This document shows positions 1-8,600 of a DNA stretch of 45,918 nt, in pieces. The DNA is from Paludibacter sp. (GTDB lineage Bacteria; Bacteroidota; Bacteroidia; Bacteroidales; Paludibacteraceae), in NCBI GenBank assembly GCA_020049335.1, contig JAIFKX010000228.1, forward strand, positions 1 to 45,918, written 5' to 3'. The position numbers were made by a program, and so were the translations under genes. Position 1 is the first letter of the stretch. Each line of letters begins with the position of its first letter. The notes beneath the pieces were generated by a model. That model had not been told where the DNA came from. It worked only from the letters and a program-made list of their open reading frames with translations, and did not search any database.

Positions 1-285
1 GGTAAAAATTTGATTGATAGCGCTTTGCTCGAAAAACAAAAAGCGGAAGGCGTAAGCCGTAAATTGGTTCGTTTTGAACTTAGTGAGCGTGGCATTCCGC
101 GTCATGGTTACGATATTACAAACTTACAGGGCGAAAAGATAGGAGAAGTTACGTCGGGCTGTATGATTCCGGGCACAAAAACAGGAATTGGCATGGGTTA
201 TGTGCAGGCAGCTTATTCAAAAGCCGGTTCGGAAATCGGAATTCAGATTCGAAACAACAATTTAAAAGCGGTAGTTGTAAAATAA
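1..285 (+). CDS. gcvT: Aminomethyltransferase (glycine cleavage T protein), C-terminal part
   Basis: This is the last 94 codons of a gene whose 5' end lies outside the window; the frame is open from base 1. GcvT transfers the aminomethyl group of glycine, held on lipoyl-GcvH, to tetrahydrofolate and releases ammonia. The visible part matches the C-terminal barrel of the family: RKLVRFEL near the window start, the RHGYDI turn, GEVTSG (the usual GxVTSG strand), and KTGIGMGYV before a final lysine-rich strand. The stop at 283-285 is 9 bases from the stop of the convergent mnmA gene, with no obvious terminator between them. The call is firm by family pattern although only a quarter of the protein is present. 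Confidence 0.9.
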   Translation, partial: GKNLIDSALLEKQKAEGVSRKLVRFELSERGIPRHGYDITNLQGEKIGEVTSGCMIPGTKTGIGMGYVQAAYSKAGSEIGIQIRNNNLKAVVVK

Positions 286-294
286 AACCACTTT

Positions 295-1335
295 TTATTC
301 GATAAAACCACCGCCCAAAATCCTATTATTCAGGTAAAAAACAGCTGACTGGCCAGGAGCAATGGATTCGAGCGGTTCGTGGAGCAGTACTTGTGCACGG
401 TTATCGGATAGAAAATGCACACGGCAAGCGGTATTTTGTTTTCGGTAGCGAATGCGACAATATATGTCGGTTTCGCTGCCGAAAATTGTTTTATCCACTA
501 CATTCACCGAATGAATTGTAAATTCGGTTTTGTACATAGCCGAAAGTGGCGCTAAGACTACTTCGTTTTTTTCGGGTAAAATCTGCTTTACAAAAACTTT
601 CCTATTGAGGTGTATCAGTCCGCGTCGCTGTCCAACGGTGTACAAAGCAAAGCCATTGTGCCTACCGAGCACATTTCCGCTTTCGTCCACAAAATTTCCG
701 GCATAAATGTACTCGTCGGGATTCGTTAATTGCGACTTGAGAAAAGGGCGATAATCCCCTTGACAAAAACAAGCTCCGAGACTGTCTTTTTTTTCGGAAA
801 CTTTCCGAAAACCATGTTCAGCAGCTATTTTGCGAACATCTGTTTTGTAAAAACCTCCCAATGGAAATACGATTCGAGCCAATTGTTGCTGCGTAAGTCC
901 CCACAAAAAGAAAGATTGGTCTTTATCCGGATCTACGCCCTGGCATACAAAATAGTGCTCATTCTCGTTTTCAATCTGTACGTAGTGACCCATAGCTACT
1001 TTCGGACAGCCCAAACGGTCGGCTTCGTCAATCATTAGTTTCCATTTCAACTCGTTGTTGCACTTCACACAAGGGAAAGGAGTTCGACCCGCAAGGTATT
1101 CGTTTACAAAATAACCCACAATTTTTTCCTTAAAAAGCGCACGGGCATCGTAAGTGACGTGCTGAATTCCTAATTGTTGGCACAACTCTTCCGCATCTTT
1201 CAAATGTTGGTTTTCGCCTTCTTCCCAAAACCGAAACGTAATACCCACAACTTCGTAGCCCTGCTGCTGCAAAAGAATGGCAGCTACCGAACTATCGGTG
1301 CCGCCACTCATGCCTAACAAAATGCGTTTATCCAT
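295..1335 (-). CDS. mnmA: tRNA-specific 2-thiouridylase MnmA
   Basis: The 346-residue protein is of normal length for MnmA, which thiolates U34 in the tRNAs for Lys, Glu and Gln. The PP-loop that adenylates the uridine is at residues 8-16 (GMSGGTDSS, with Thr where many homologues have Val). The two cysteines of the persulfide relay fit C92 (KCNNELKW) and C189 (GACFCQGD). The MGHY segment after the nucleotide-binding half and the C-terminal beta-barrel are also present. Bacteroidota often carry two MnmA paralogues; the Thr form and the CFCQGDYRPF sequence suit the phylum-specific one, from memory. Its ATG overlaps the end of the upstream ABC-F gene by 8 bases, so the two are probably co-transcribed and translationally coupled. 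Confidence 0.93.
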   Translation of the reverse strand: MDKRILLGMSGGTDSSVAAILLQQQGYEVVGITFRFWEEGENQHLKDAEELCQQLGIQHVTYDARALFKEKIVGYFVNEYLAGRTPFPCVKCNNELKWKLMIDEADRLGCPKVAMGHYVQIENENEHYFVCQGVDPDKDQSFFLWGLTQQQLARIVFPLGGFYKTDVRKIAAEHGFRKVSEKKDSLGACFCQGDYRPFLKSQLTNPDEYIYAGNFVDESGNVLGRHNGFALYTVGQRRGLIHLNRKVFVKQILPEKNEVVLAPLSAMYKTEFTIHSVNVVDKTIFGSETDIYCRIRYRKQNTACRVHFLSDNRAQVLLHEPLESIAPGQSAVFYLNNRILGGGFIE

Positions 1336-3268
1336 TACTTCGCAATTCTTCTAAGTCCTCGCTTAGCAGTTCCCATTCGTACATTTTATGTTCCAACTCT
1401 CGTTGTTTTTTTTGGAATTTCATAATAAAATCGCTATCGGTTGCAAATTCTGGTAATTGCAATTTCTGACTCATTTCGGCCAAATCAATTTCGTATTTCT
1501 GAATTGCGATTTCCATTTCCTCCACATCTCGTTCGGCTTTTCGAATTTTACGATTCAATTCCTTGCGAGCTTCGTATCCTAATTTATTATCCGAAACCGT
1601 TTTATCTGCCTCCTGAGCCTCTTTCCTTTCAAGTGTTTTAATTTCGAGTTCGCTCAGGTTTTGCATTTTTTTATACTGCAAAAAAGCATAAATACCACCC
1701 AAATGTTCGCGTACTTTTTTATTGCCAAACTCATACACTTTATCAACTAAACCGTCGAGAAATTCACGGTCGTGCGACACGATTATTGCAGTGCCATCAA
1801 AAGTTTTAATCGCCTCTTTGAGCACTTCTTTGGAGCGCATATCCAAATGGTTGGTAGGTTCATCGAGAATCAGTAAATTCACCGGTTCGAGTAAAAGTCG
1901 AATCATTGCCAATCGGCTTCGCTCACCACCCGACAGCACTTTCACTTTTTTGTCGGAAGCTTCGCCTCCAAACATAAAAGCACCCAAAATATCGCGAATT
2001 TTGGTACGAATATCGCCCACAGCTACGTAATCAATGGTTTCGAAAACGGTTTTACTTTCGTCGAGCAACGAAGCTTGGTTTTGTGCAAAATAGCCAATTT
2101 TCACATTGTGTCCGTGTTTGAGCTTTCCCGAAAACTCAATTTCATCCATTATACATTTCACCAAAGTCGATTTTCCTTCGCCATTCTTACCCACCAATGC
2201 TACTTTTTCGCCTCGGTTGATAATTAAACCAATATTATCGAGCACTACATGAGTACCATAAGCTTTAGTCAAATTTTCCACTTCTATTGGGATAATTCCC
2301 GAATGAGGTGCTGGTGGAAATTTAAGGTGTAGACGCGAATTGTCTTCCATATCCACTTCGAGGCGCGCCACCTTATCGAGCTGTTTAATACGTGATTGTA
2401 CCTGAACAGCTTTGGTAGCCTTGTAGCGAAAACGGTCGATAAAATCCTCCGTTTCCTGAATCATTTTCTGCTGATTTTCGTATGCGCGCACCTGTTGCTC
2501 GTGTCGTTCTTTGCGCAGTTCAACGTATTTGGAATAATTGACGTTGTAGTCGTAAATTTTACCCAGAGAAATTTCGATAGTGCGTGTAGTAACGGCATCG
2601 ATAAAAGCCTTATCGTGCGAAACAAGCAGCACTGCACTTCCCGAAGTAACTAAAAAGTTTTCGAGCCACTGTATGGATTCTATATCGAGATGATTGGTAG
2701 GCTCATCGAGCAACAAAATATCGGGGCGCTGTAGCAAAATTTTAGCCAATTCGATACGCATACGCCATCCGCCACTAAATTCGGCACATTGTCGTTCGAA
2801 ATCGGTGCGCAGAAAGCCCAAGCCCAATAATGTTTTTTCTATTTCGCCATAAAAATTACCACTTCCAACAATATTGAGGTGCTCGGTATGATGCGAAAGA
2901 CGGTCTATTAAATCGTGGTACGATACACTCTCATAATCAGTTCGGTCGGCTAATTCCTGACTAATTTTGTCTATTTGCACTTGCAACGAAGTAATATGTT
3001 CGAAAGCTTTTTCAGCCTCCTGCATTACTGTTGTTCCATGATTATGAATCATGTGCTGCGGCAAATAACCGATAGTGAGGTCTTTGGGAATGGTGATTTT
3101 GCCACGCGTAGGAGCTTGAGTTCCGGCAAATACTTTCAATAAAGTTGTTTTTCCGGCACCGTTTTTTCCTACAAGCGCAATTTTATCTTTTTGATTTACC
3201 AGAAAAGTAATTTCGTCGAACAAAGGCGACCCACCAAATTCAATTGTAAGTTGTTCTACTGAAATCAT
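1328..3268 (-). CDS. ABC-F family ATP-binding protein
   Basis: This is a 646-residue soluble protein with two ABC ATPase domains and no membrane segment, the ABC-F layout of ribosome-associated factors (Uup/YheS/EttA relatives). The first Walker A is GKNGAGKTT (about residue 34), its signature FSGGWRMR and its Walker B LLLDEPTNHLD. The second Walker A is GKNGEGKST (about 361), with signature LSGGERSR (about 444) and another DEPTNHLD. Between the domains is the charged helical P-site linker (about 240-320). A C-terminal region rich in Lys and Glu, probably coiled coil, resembles Uup-type tails. Such proteins act on stalled or initiating ribosomes; which subfamily this is cannot be settled by eye. 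It is the first gene of a two-gene run with mnmA. Confidence 0.93.
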   Translation of the reverse strand: MISVEQLTIEFGGSPLFDEITFLVNQKDKIALVGKNGAGKTTLLKVFAGTQAPTRGKITIPKDLTIGYLPQHMIHNHGTTVMQEAEKAFEHITSLQVQIDKISQELADRTDYESVSYHDLIDRLSHHTEHLNIVGSGNFYGEIEKTLLGLGFLRTDFERQCAEFSGGWRMRIELAKILLQRPDILLLDEPTNHLDIESIQWLENFLVTSGSAVLLVSHDKAFIDAVTTRTIEISLGKIYDYNVNYSKYVELRKERHEQQVRAYENQQKMIQETEDFIDRFRYKATKAVQVQSRIKQLDKVARLEVDMEDNSRLHLKFPPAPHSGIIPIEVENLTKAYGTHVVLDNIGLIINRGEKVALVGKNGEGKSTLVKCIMDEIEFSGKLKHGHNVKIGYFAQNQASLLDESKTVFETIDYVAVGDIRTKIRDILGAFMFGGEASDKKVKVLSGGERSRLAMIRLLLEPVNLLILDEPTNHLDMRSKEVLKEAIKTFDGTAIIVSHDREFLDGLVDKVYEFGNKKVREHLGGIYAFLQYKKMQNLSELEIKTLERKEAQEADKTVSDNKLGYEARKELNRKIRKAERDVEEMEIAIQKYEIDLAEMSQKLQLPEFATDSDFIMKFQKKQRELEHKMYEWELLSEDLEELRSNG

Positions 3269-3424
3269 TTATTATTTTGATGTGATGATGTGTTGAAGTG
3301 ATAATGTTATGACGTTTTACCGTTGTATAATAATTTTGCAAAGTTACAAAAAAAAACATAGCAATAGAACATACTTAAAATACTTATTAGTGATTCGGGA
3401 TAACTATATAAATATACGCTTTTC

Positions 3425-3575
3425 ATGTCCAAAGAAGGGAGTGTATATGTTCCTATAGAATTTCGGAATAGCCCTGAAAAGGCTTGTTTGAAAGCTGTTG
3501 ATGATTGTGATTTATTCTTAGGAATTATATTTCCACGTTATGGATTAGGTATAACACATAAAGATGTGTTTTGGC
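3425..3575 (+). pseudogene. DUF4062-like fragment
   Basis: The stretch reads EKACLKAVDDCDLFLGIIFPRYG then GITHK. This is the core strand-helix motif of DUF4062 domains, found at the N-terminus of large NTPase or effector-type proteins. Nothing upstream continues the domain, although an ATG happens to lie at 3425, and the reading runs straight into the degraded epimerase copy at 3576. About 50 residues of a normally much longer protein survive, so I read it as a remnant. The assignment rests on the (A/E)V(D/E)(D/E)CD and GIIxxRYG pattern only. Confidence 0.6.
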
Positions 3576-3672
3576 ATGAACATATTAATCACCTGCATCC
3601 AAGGATTTGTTGGCACTAACTTAGTGCAGGCTTTGAAAGCCAACCAGAGCAATTGATGGGGTGGAAATTGAG
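3576..3672 (+). pseudogene. Truncated, frameshifted copy of the epimerase 5' end
   Basis: From its ATG this segment matches the start of the intact epimerase gene at 4195. The first 18 bases are identical, and 66 of the first 78 bases agree by my count. Of 11 differing codons, 7 are synonymous, so both copies diverged under selection for protein before this one decayed. One extra A near 3650 shifts the frame onto a TGA. If that base is ignored, the similarity continues for about 20 more bases (S-I-D-G-V-E-I against S-I-Y-G-L-D-I). Similarity ends near 3672. It lacks everything after about residue 32. Confidence 0.75.
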
Positions 3673-3750
3673 TTTGTGGTGGTGTTTTTCAGAAATAATA
3701 TTATCTTTGTAATTATTACGATTGTAATTATCCTAAAAAAGCTATAATTT

Positions 3751-4182
3751 GTGTCGGTAAAAAATCCATTTGTCATTAGCGGCTGTATTTCGCCCTATTA
3801 TTTTTGTGATAGGGAAGAAGAGGCAAAAACCTTGGTTCGCTATCTTACCAATAATCGGAATACGGCACTAATTTCTACCCGCAGGATGGGGAAAACTGGC
3901 TTAATTCAGCATTGTTTTCAGATGCCCGAAATTCGTGACTCTTTTCATTGCTTTTTTATTGATATTTATGCCAGTTCAAATCTCCGCGATTTAGCATTCG
4001 TATTGGGCAAAGTTGTATCGGTAAACTCAGCCGATTTTATTCGCAGGCACCAACTACGTTCGGCCAGCTCCATACAAGCAGCTATGAAATACCTGTTAGA
4101 AAAGGACCTAATGACGGTTGAAAATCAGGTGTATTCGGTTTACGATCGTTTTTTTTGATTTTGGCTGAAAGAGAATTTTTAA
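3751..4182 (+). pseudogene. Degraded AAA-type ATPase (internal deletion and nonsense codon)
   Basis: The reading starts with a GTG and NPFVISGCISPYYFCDREEE, the typical opening of a Bacteroidota family of archaeal-type AAA ATPases, followed by a P-loop region ISTRRMGKTGLI and FIDIYA. These proteins normally run to about 350-400 residues. Here the reading jumps after LRDLAFVLGKVV (about residue 89) to the family's C-terminal part (SASSIQAAMKYLLEKDL), so roughly 200 or more residues seem deleted in frame. The usual RFFGxWL end reads RFF-TGA-FWLKENF: a GGA to TGA change at 4156-4158 would explain it, and the frame then runs on to TAA at 4180-4182. A TATCTTTG promoter-like box lies at 3702-3709. 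Confidence 0.7.
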
Positions 4183-4194
4183 AAAATATTGATA

Positions 4195-5271
4195 ATGAAC
4201 ATATTAATCACCGGTATTCACGGTTTTGTAGGCACCAATTTAGTGCAGGCTTTAAAAGCAAACCATAGCATTTATGGATTGGATATTGTTAGCCCCCAAA
4301 AGGAGGGAGTTGTGCATACTTTTGGGTGGAATGACTTGGATGCTTTACCTCCAATTGATGCAATAATTCATTTAGCTGGCAAAGCGCACGATACAAAAAA
4401 TCAGACCGTAGCTCAAACGTACTTCGACATTAACACCGGTCTCACACAGAAAATATACAATTGGTTTAGGGCTTCGTCGGCAACGAAATTTATCTTTTTC
4501 AGTTCGGTAAAAGCCGCTGCCGATAGGGTAGAGGGCATTTTAACCGAAGAAGTGGAGCCTACACCGCTTGGACCTTATGGCGAAAGCAAAATTGCAGCGG
4601 AGAAATATATTCTTGTAGAGACGCAATGCTTTGCGTCTGAAAATACCAAAAAGACGCAAAGCATTGCGTCTGATTCTGAGACGCAAAGCGTTGCGATTGA
4701 TTCTGAGACGCAAAGCATTGCGATTGATTCTGAGACGCAAAGCATTGCGATTGATTCTGAGACGCAAAGCATTGCGTCTCTACGGCAAAATTATTACATT
4801 CTTCGTCCCTGCATGATTCATGGGCCAGGAAATAAGGGAAACCTAAATTTGCTGTACAATGTGGTAAAACGAGGAATACCATATCCGTTGGGTGCTTTCG
4901 AAAATCGTCGTTCGTTTTGTTCTATCGATAATCTGAGTTATGTAATTAATGGGCTAATTGCGAACGATGTGGAAAGTGGAGTTTACAATGTATGCGACGA
5001 CGAAACTGTTTCGACCAACGAGTTGATTGAAATTATTTCATCTTCGCTTGGAAAGGAAAGGCAAATTTGGCATTTAAATAAAAAATTTATTGAATTGGCA
5101 GCCAAAGTAGGTTCGGTTTTGCATCTGCCACTCAACACCGAGCGTCTTCAAAAATTAACAGAAAACTATGTAGTGTCCAATGCTAAAATTAAAAAAGCAC
5201 TTGGTATAAAAGCTATGCCCGTATCGGCATCCGAGGGTTTAATAAAAACGCTGAAGAGTTTTAGGGAATGA
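4195..5271 (+). CDS. NAD-dependent epimerase/dehydratase with in-frame repeat insertion
   Basis: This is an extended short-chain dehydrogenase of the nucleotide-sugar epimerase type. The N-terminus has GIHGFVGTNL, a GxxGxxG NAD-binding loop; LAGKAHD follows strand 4, then FFSSVKAA and the catalytic YGESK. ILRPCMIHGPGNKGN marks the substrate region, as in Bacteroidota polysaccharide-locus epimerases. I start at the ATG at 4195, because MNILITG is the canonical family start and the copy at 3576 begins at the same codon; an in-frame TTG lies six bases upstream. Residues about 141-197 are not part of the family: they are encoded by a palindromic repeat array. It interrupts the loop between the catalytic helix and the YYILRP strand, leaving both catalytic blocks intact. 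The usual glycosyltransferase neighbours are missing. Substrate unknown. Confidence 0.85.
   Translation: MNILITGIHGFVGTNLVQALKANHSIYGLDIVSPQKEGVVHTFGWNDLDALPPIDAIIHLAGKAHDTKNQTVAQTYFDINTGLTQKIYNWFRASSATKFIFFSSVKAAADRVEGILTEEVEPTPLGPYGESKIAAEKYILVETQCFASENTKKTQSIASDSETQSVAIDSETQSIAIDSETQSIAIDSETQSIASLRQNYYILRPCMIHGPGNKGNLNLLYNVVKRGIPYPLGAFENRRSFCSIDNLSYVINGLIANDVESGVYNVCDDETVSTNELIEIISSSLGKERQIWHLNKKFIELAAKVGSVLHLPLNTERLQKLTENYVVSNAKIKKALGIKAMPVSASEGLIKTLKSFRE
4615..4783 (+). repeat. Palindromic repeat array expanded in frame inside the epimerase gene
   Basis: The block begins GTAGAGACGCAA and ends TTGCGTCTCTAC, so its ends are inverted repeats. Inside are five more or less complete copies of a hairpin half-site (GACGCAAAGCATTGCG, one with GTTGCG), plus a first copy in the variant form GACGCAATGCTTTGCG. 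The last units repeat every 27 bases, giving the 9-residue unit D-S-E-T-Q-S-I-A-I. The sequence has no stop codon in several frames on either strand, which explains how it can sit inside a gene. GAGACGCAA...TTGCGTCTC hairpins occur as intergenic repeats in Bacteroidota, as I recall. Confidence 0.9.
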
Positions 5272-5521
5272 TTTTTTTTTCAGTTAACCCAAAAAAATGA
5301 AAGATAAAGATGTGATTTAGTTATCGAATGAAGCTAATAAAGTTTTTTAGGGGCTGCACTAGTCATATCATATTAGCTACTCATAGATAATTCTTTGTAA
5401 TTAAACAAGCGTATAAAATATTTTTGTAACCTTTAAAAATGTTCAAAAATACATGTTTACACAACATGCTTAATAATTGAACTACTCTTATGTAGAGATT
5501 TCGTTGTTGATAAAGGTTTGA

Positions 5522-5560
5522 AAAATAGGACTATTGGCATACTGCCAATAGTCCTATTTT
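5522..5560. terminator. Perfect 18-bp hairpin, bidirectional terminator
   Basis: An 18-base arm (5522-5539, AAAATAGGACTATTGGCA) is followed by a 3-base loop (TAC) and its exact complement at 5543-5560, ending in TTTT. Because both outer flanks are A/T runs, it can end transcription from either side. It lies between the convergent epimerase and giant surface protein genes. Confidence 0.8.
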
Positions 5561-5565
5561 GAGTA

Positions 5566-5596
5566 AAGAGCAAACTCCTTTCGAAAGTTTGCTCTT
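5566..5596. terminator. Second hairpin (AAGAGCAAACT...AGTTTGCTCTT)
   Basis: This is an 11-base inverted repeat with an internal TTTCGAAA, 22 bases from the end of the 5618-12661 gene. The T-run on either side is weak, so it may support the preceding hairpin rather than act alone. The rest of the gap at 5272-5521 holds no gene or other clear signal. Confidence 0.55.
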
Positions 5597-5617
5597 AATT
5601 ATTCCCGTTGGTTCCCC

Positions 5618-8600
5618 TTATTTTAGAAATACTTTTGTCAGTTCATTTTGCGAGTTGATAGTTCTTTTTACTATATAAACCACATTTGCAGGAGCTGAAA
5701 ATTGTATGTTTTCGTTTGCCTTGATAGGTTTAATTCCAATAGTTCTTCCCGAAATGTCGTAAACATATACCGTTCCGTCGGTATTCGAAAAATTCTGAAC
5801 AAATATTTTATTGTCGTAAGTGTATACTTTAGAATAATTAAATTCAGATTCAACATTTTCTGTTTTTTGAGATAAAATTTTAAATCTTAGTTTTGTATTT
5901 GTTTTAGAACTTGCATTAAAAACATATTCTGTTCCTGAAAGTGAAATATCAATTACTCTATTTTCGACTAAATCGTGTAAATAAATTTTAGTATATTTAG
6001 CTAATGTGCTTTCGTCGTGTTTAATAGTCATTTTATATTCGGTATCCTGACCGGCTTGAAATGCTAAAGTAGTATTATTAATGTCGTCGACCGAATTAAT
6101 TTGATAATTTCCATCACTTTCAACGGAATAAAATTGTGGACTAAGCGCATTTCCTGTTAGTTTTTTACCATCAAACCCGTTATCGAAACTGCGCGTATAA
6201 CTTTCGTGACTCATAATCCAAATTCTATCTGCTCCATTTTCACCTTCAATATCAATGGTTGTAGTTGTCTGATTATCAGTTGTAGATGAAGATTTTGTGC
6301 GCTGAAGATCTGTATTTGCCATTGTAACTGTGCTGTAATTAAAGTTTACATAAGATAACTCTGTAGATGCCTGTGCAGCAGGTATGCGAACCATCAGTGT
6401 ACCCATTGAAGGCACTTGACGGGGTATGCCAAATTGTCCTGCTTGATTTTTAGGTACTGCAAAATACTGACCTGGAGCCGAACCGAGTCCTTGTAGTGCT
6501 TGGTCTCTAATATTTCTCCATGCTAAAAAGGTACCCGTTGAATACAAATAGGCAGTAGCTTCAACCCCATCACCAAATTCAATGAGTTTAATATCCATAG
6601 CAGCTGTATAAGGATTAGCAAACAAATGTTGTCCGGGATATAATGCGTCTAAAGTTTTAACAAACTGCCCCGAATTATAATTCGAATTTACTAATTGCCC
6701 TTTAAAAGTATAGAATTTTGGATTTTGCTGACAAAGCTCATAGCCAATAAAAGGCTGAATGGTGGACGTGTTTGTTAGCGACCTCCAGTGGGTTGCCGTA
6801 TCTTTATCGCTCTCGATTAATTCGCGTACATAAGCACCATAGAATGTTGGCAATGTAGGCAAAGAGGAAACTGGTATGCCAAAAAATTGCCATTGGTATA
6901 CATTGTTAAATCCACCTGCCTTATTCCAACTTGCCGGCGAATACATTTCTACCGTTCCATAGGCTTGATTATTTTGAGGATTGTTATATTTCAACGAGCC
7001 ATTTGGTAGATTATCGCTTGCTTTGATAAGAATTAAATCTTCCGCTTTTGTAACAGGCACCGTAACGGGTGGGGTTACATTTATGATATTATTTACAATT
7101 AATGTTAGCGATGGTGGTATAATAAGGCTTCGAATGGTTGCGTTTATTAAACTACCAATGGTTCGGTTTATATCTAATTGTAGATTGCGAACTGCCGCCG
7201 AACCATAATTCGAAACCGTTGCATAAATCACATTATCTCCCGCGGCAGGAACATAGTTCGCTGTCCAGTTTCCAGCTTTTCCCCAATCGGTATCAATGCC
7301 ACCCATCCAGTAATTTACCAATGGTGTTTGCACATTTATAAGCTCTGAGCCATTTACAGGGTTTGGTTGAGCACATGCGATAGAGCTTGTCATTTCGCAG
7401 CTCACAGTCAAACTGCCTGTACCTGTTGGTGTATAACTAAATGTATTATCTGTTTGTCCTAGTTGCTCAACTCCACCAACAAACCATTTATAGCTTGGCG
7501 TAGTACCACCATTTACAGGGGTTGCTGTAAATACAACCGGGGCATTTTGATACACATTTGTTGGCGAATGCGTTACTGCAACCGATGGTGTAACCGATGG
7601 TGCAACTTGTACATTTTGAGTGGAAGTGGCCGAAAGAATTTGTTTAAATACGATGCTATCTAAAGCAAAATCGTTCCCATTAGCATCTGTCGTTTGATTT
7701 ATTAACTCTAAATTGAGAATATTATTTGTTCCTGAAGCAGTATTGTACAAATATTGTGTCCAAATTCCGGTTGATGCAATGGCAGTGTAAATTGGTCCTG
7801 CAATATCGCCATTTACGTAAAGTTGTAATTTCGAAGGAGCCGGATCCGTACCTTTTACCACCGTTTGTAGCCAATAGGTAAATTCATATTCGGAGCCTGG
7901 CACAACAGGTACACTTTGAGTCCAAACTACTGCACCCGCGGTTGTATTTCCATTAATTACCATTTGCTGTGTTCCAATTACAGTTGTATCAGGTACACTA
8001 TTAAAATTGTAATGGACATCACTCGCAAATGTAGTAACTGTGTAGAGTCCTTCGGGAACCAATGCACTTGCTACGGGTGCTGCATAAGCATAGCTGCTGC
8101 TAAAACCAACATTCCCCATTTCGAAATCGCCATTTACAATCAGATTTCCACCTACCGTAACATTTCCGGTTACGGTATAATTGCCCGACATTTGAGTCGT
8201 TGCATTGGTAATAGTTGGATTAGGTAAAATAGAATAATAGCTATTAGGGCCTGTCCAGAATTGATTTTCTACATCAACACCAGTGCTTGTTAAATAAATC
8301 GTTTCGCCTAAACAATAAGTTCCACCACCTCCTGAACTGATTAATGGAGATGCAAATACTTTTCCGGTAAGTGCTACATTTTTCGAACTTGCTCCTGTTG
8401 AACTTGCAACAAGGTTTCCACTAAAGTTTAAAGCAGTTAATCCGGCAGCCAATCGTAAAGTAACTTCGGTGGCATCAACTGTTGTTCCTGTTCGAGTTAA
8501 TGTAATCGGGGTAGTTTGATAAAGACCAGTACTAGGATTTAATATTTCGAAATTTGCTGGAGGTGCTACCGATATATCGTTCGTTAATAGAGCACCACTT

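Noticed and set aside
730-1038. 102-codon open frame opposite mnmA
   Set aside because: Entirely inside a conserved essential gene on the other strand; a shadow.
3425-3619. Treating the 64-codon frame as an intact small gene
   Set aside because: Its second part is the epimerase-like DNA read in the wrong frame, and the first part is only the middle of a DUF4062 domain.
4540-4882. Several overlapping repeat-containing reading frames on the minus strand and another plus frame across the palindromic array
   Set aside because: They exist because the repeat unit contains no stop codon in most frames; they lack starts, neighbours or family features, and the epimerase frame explains the region.
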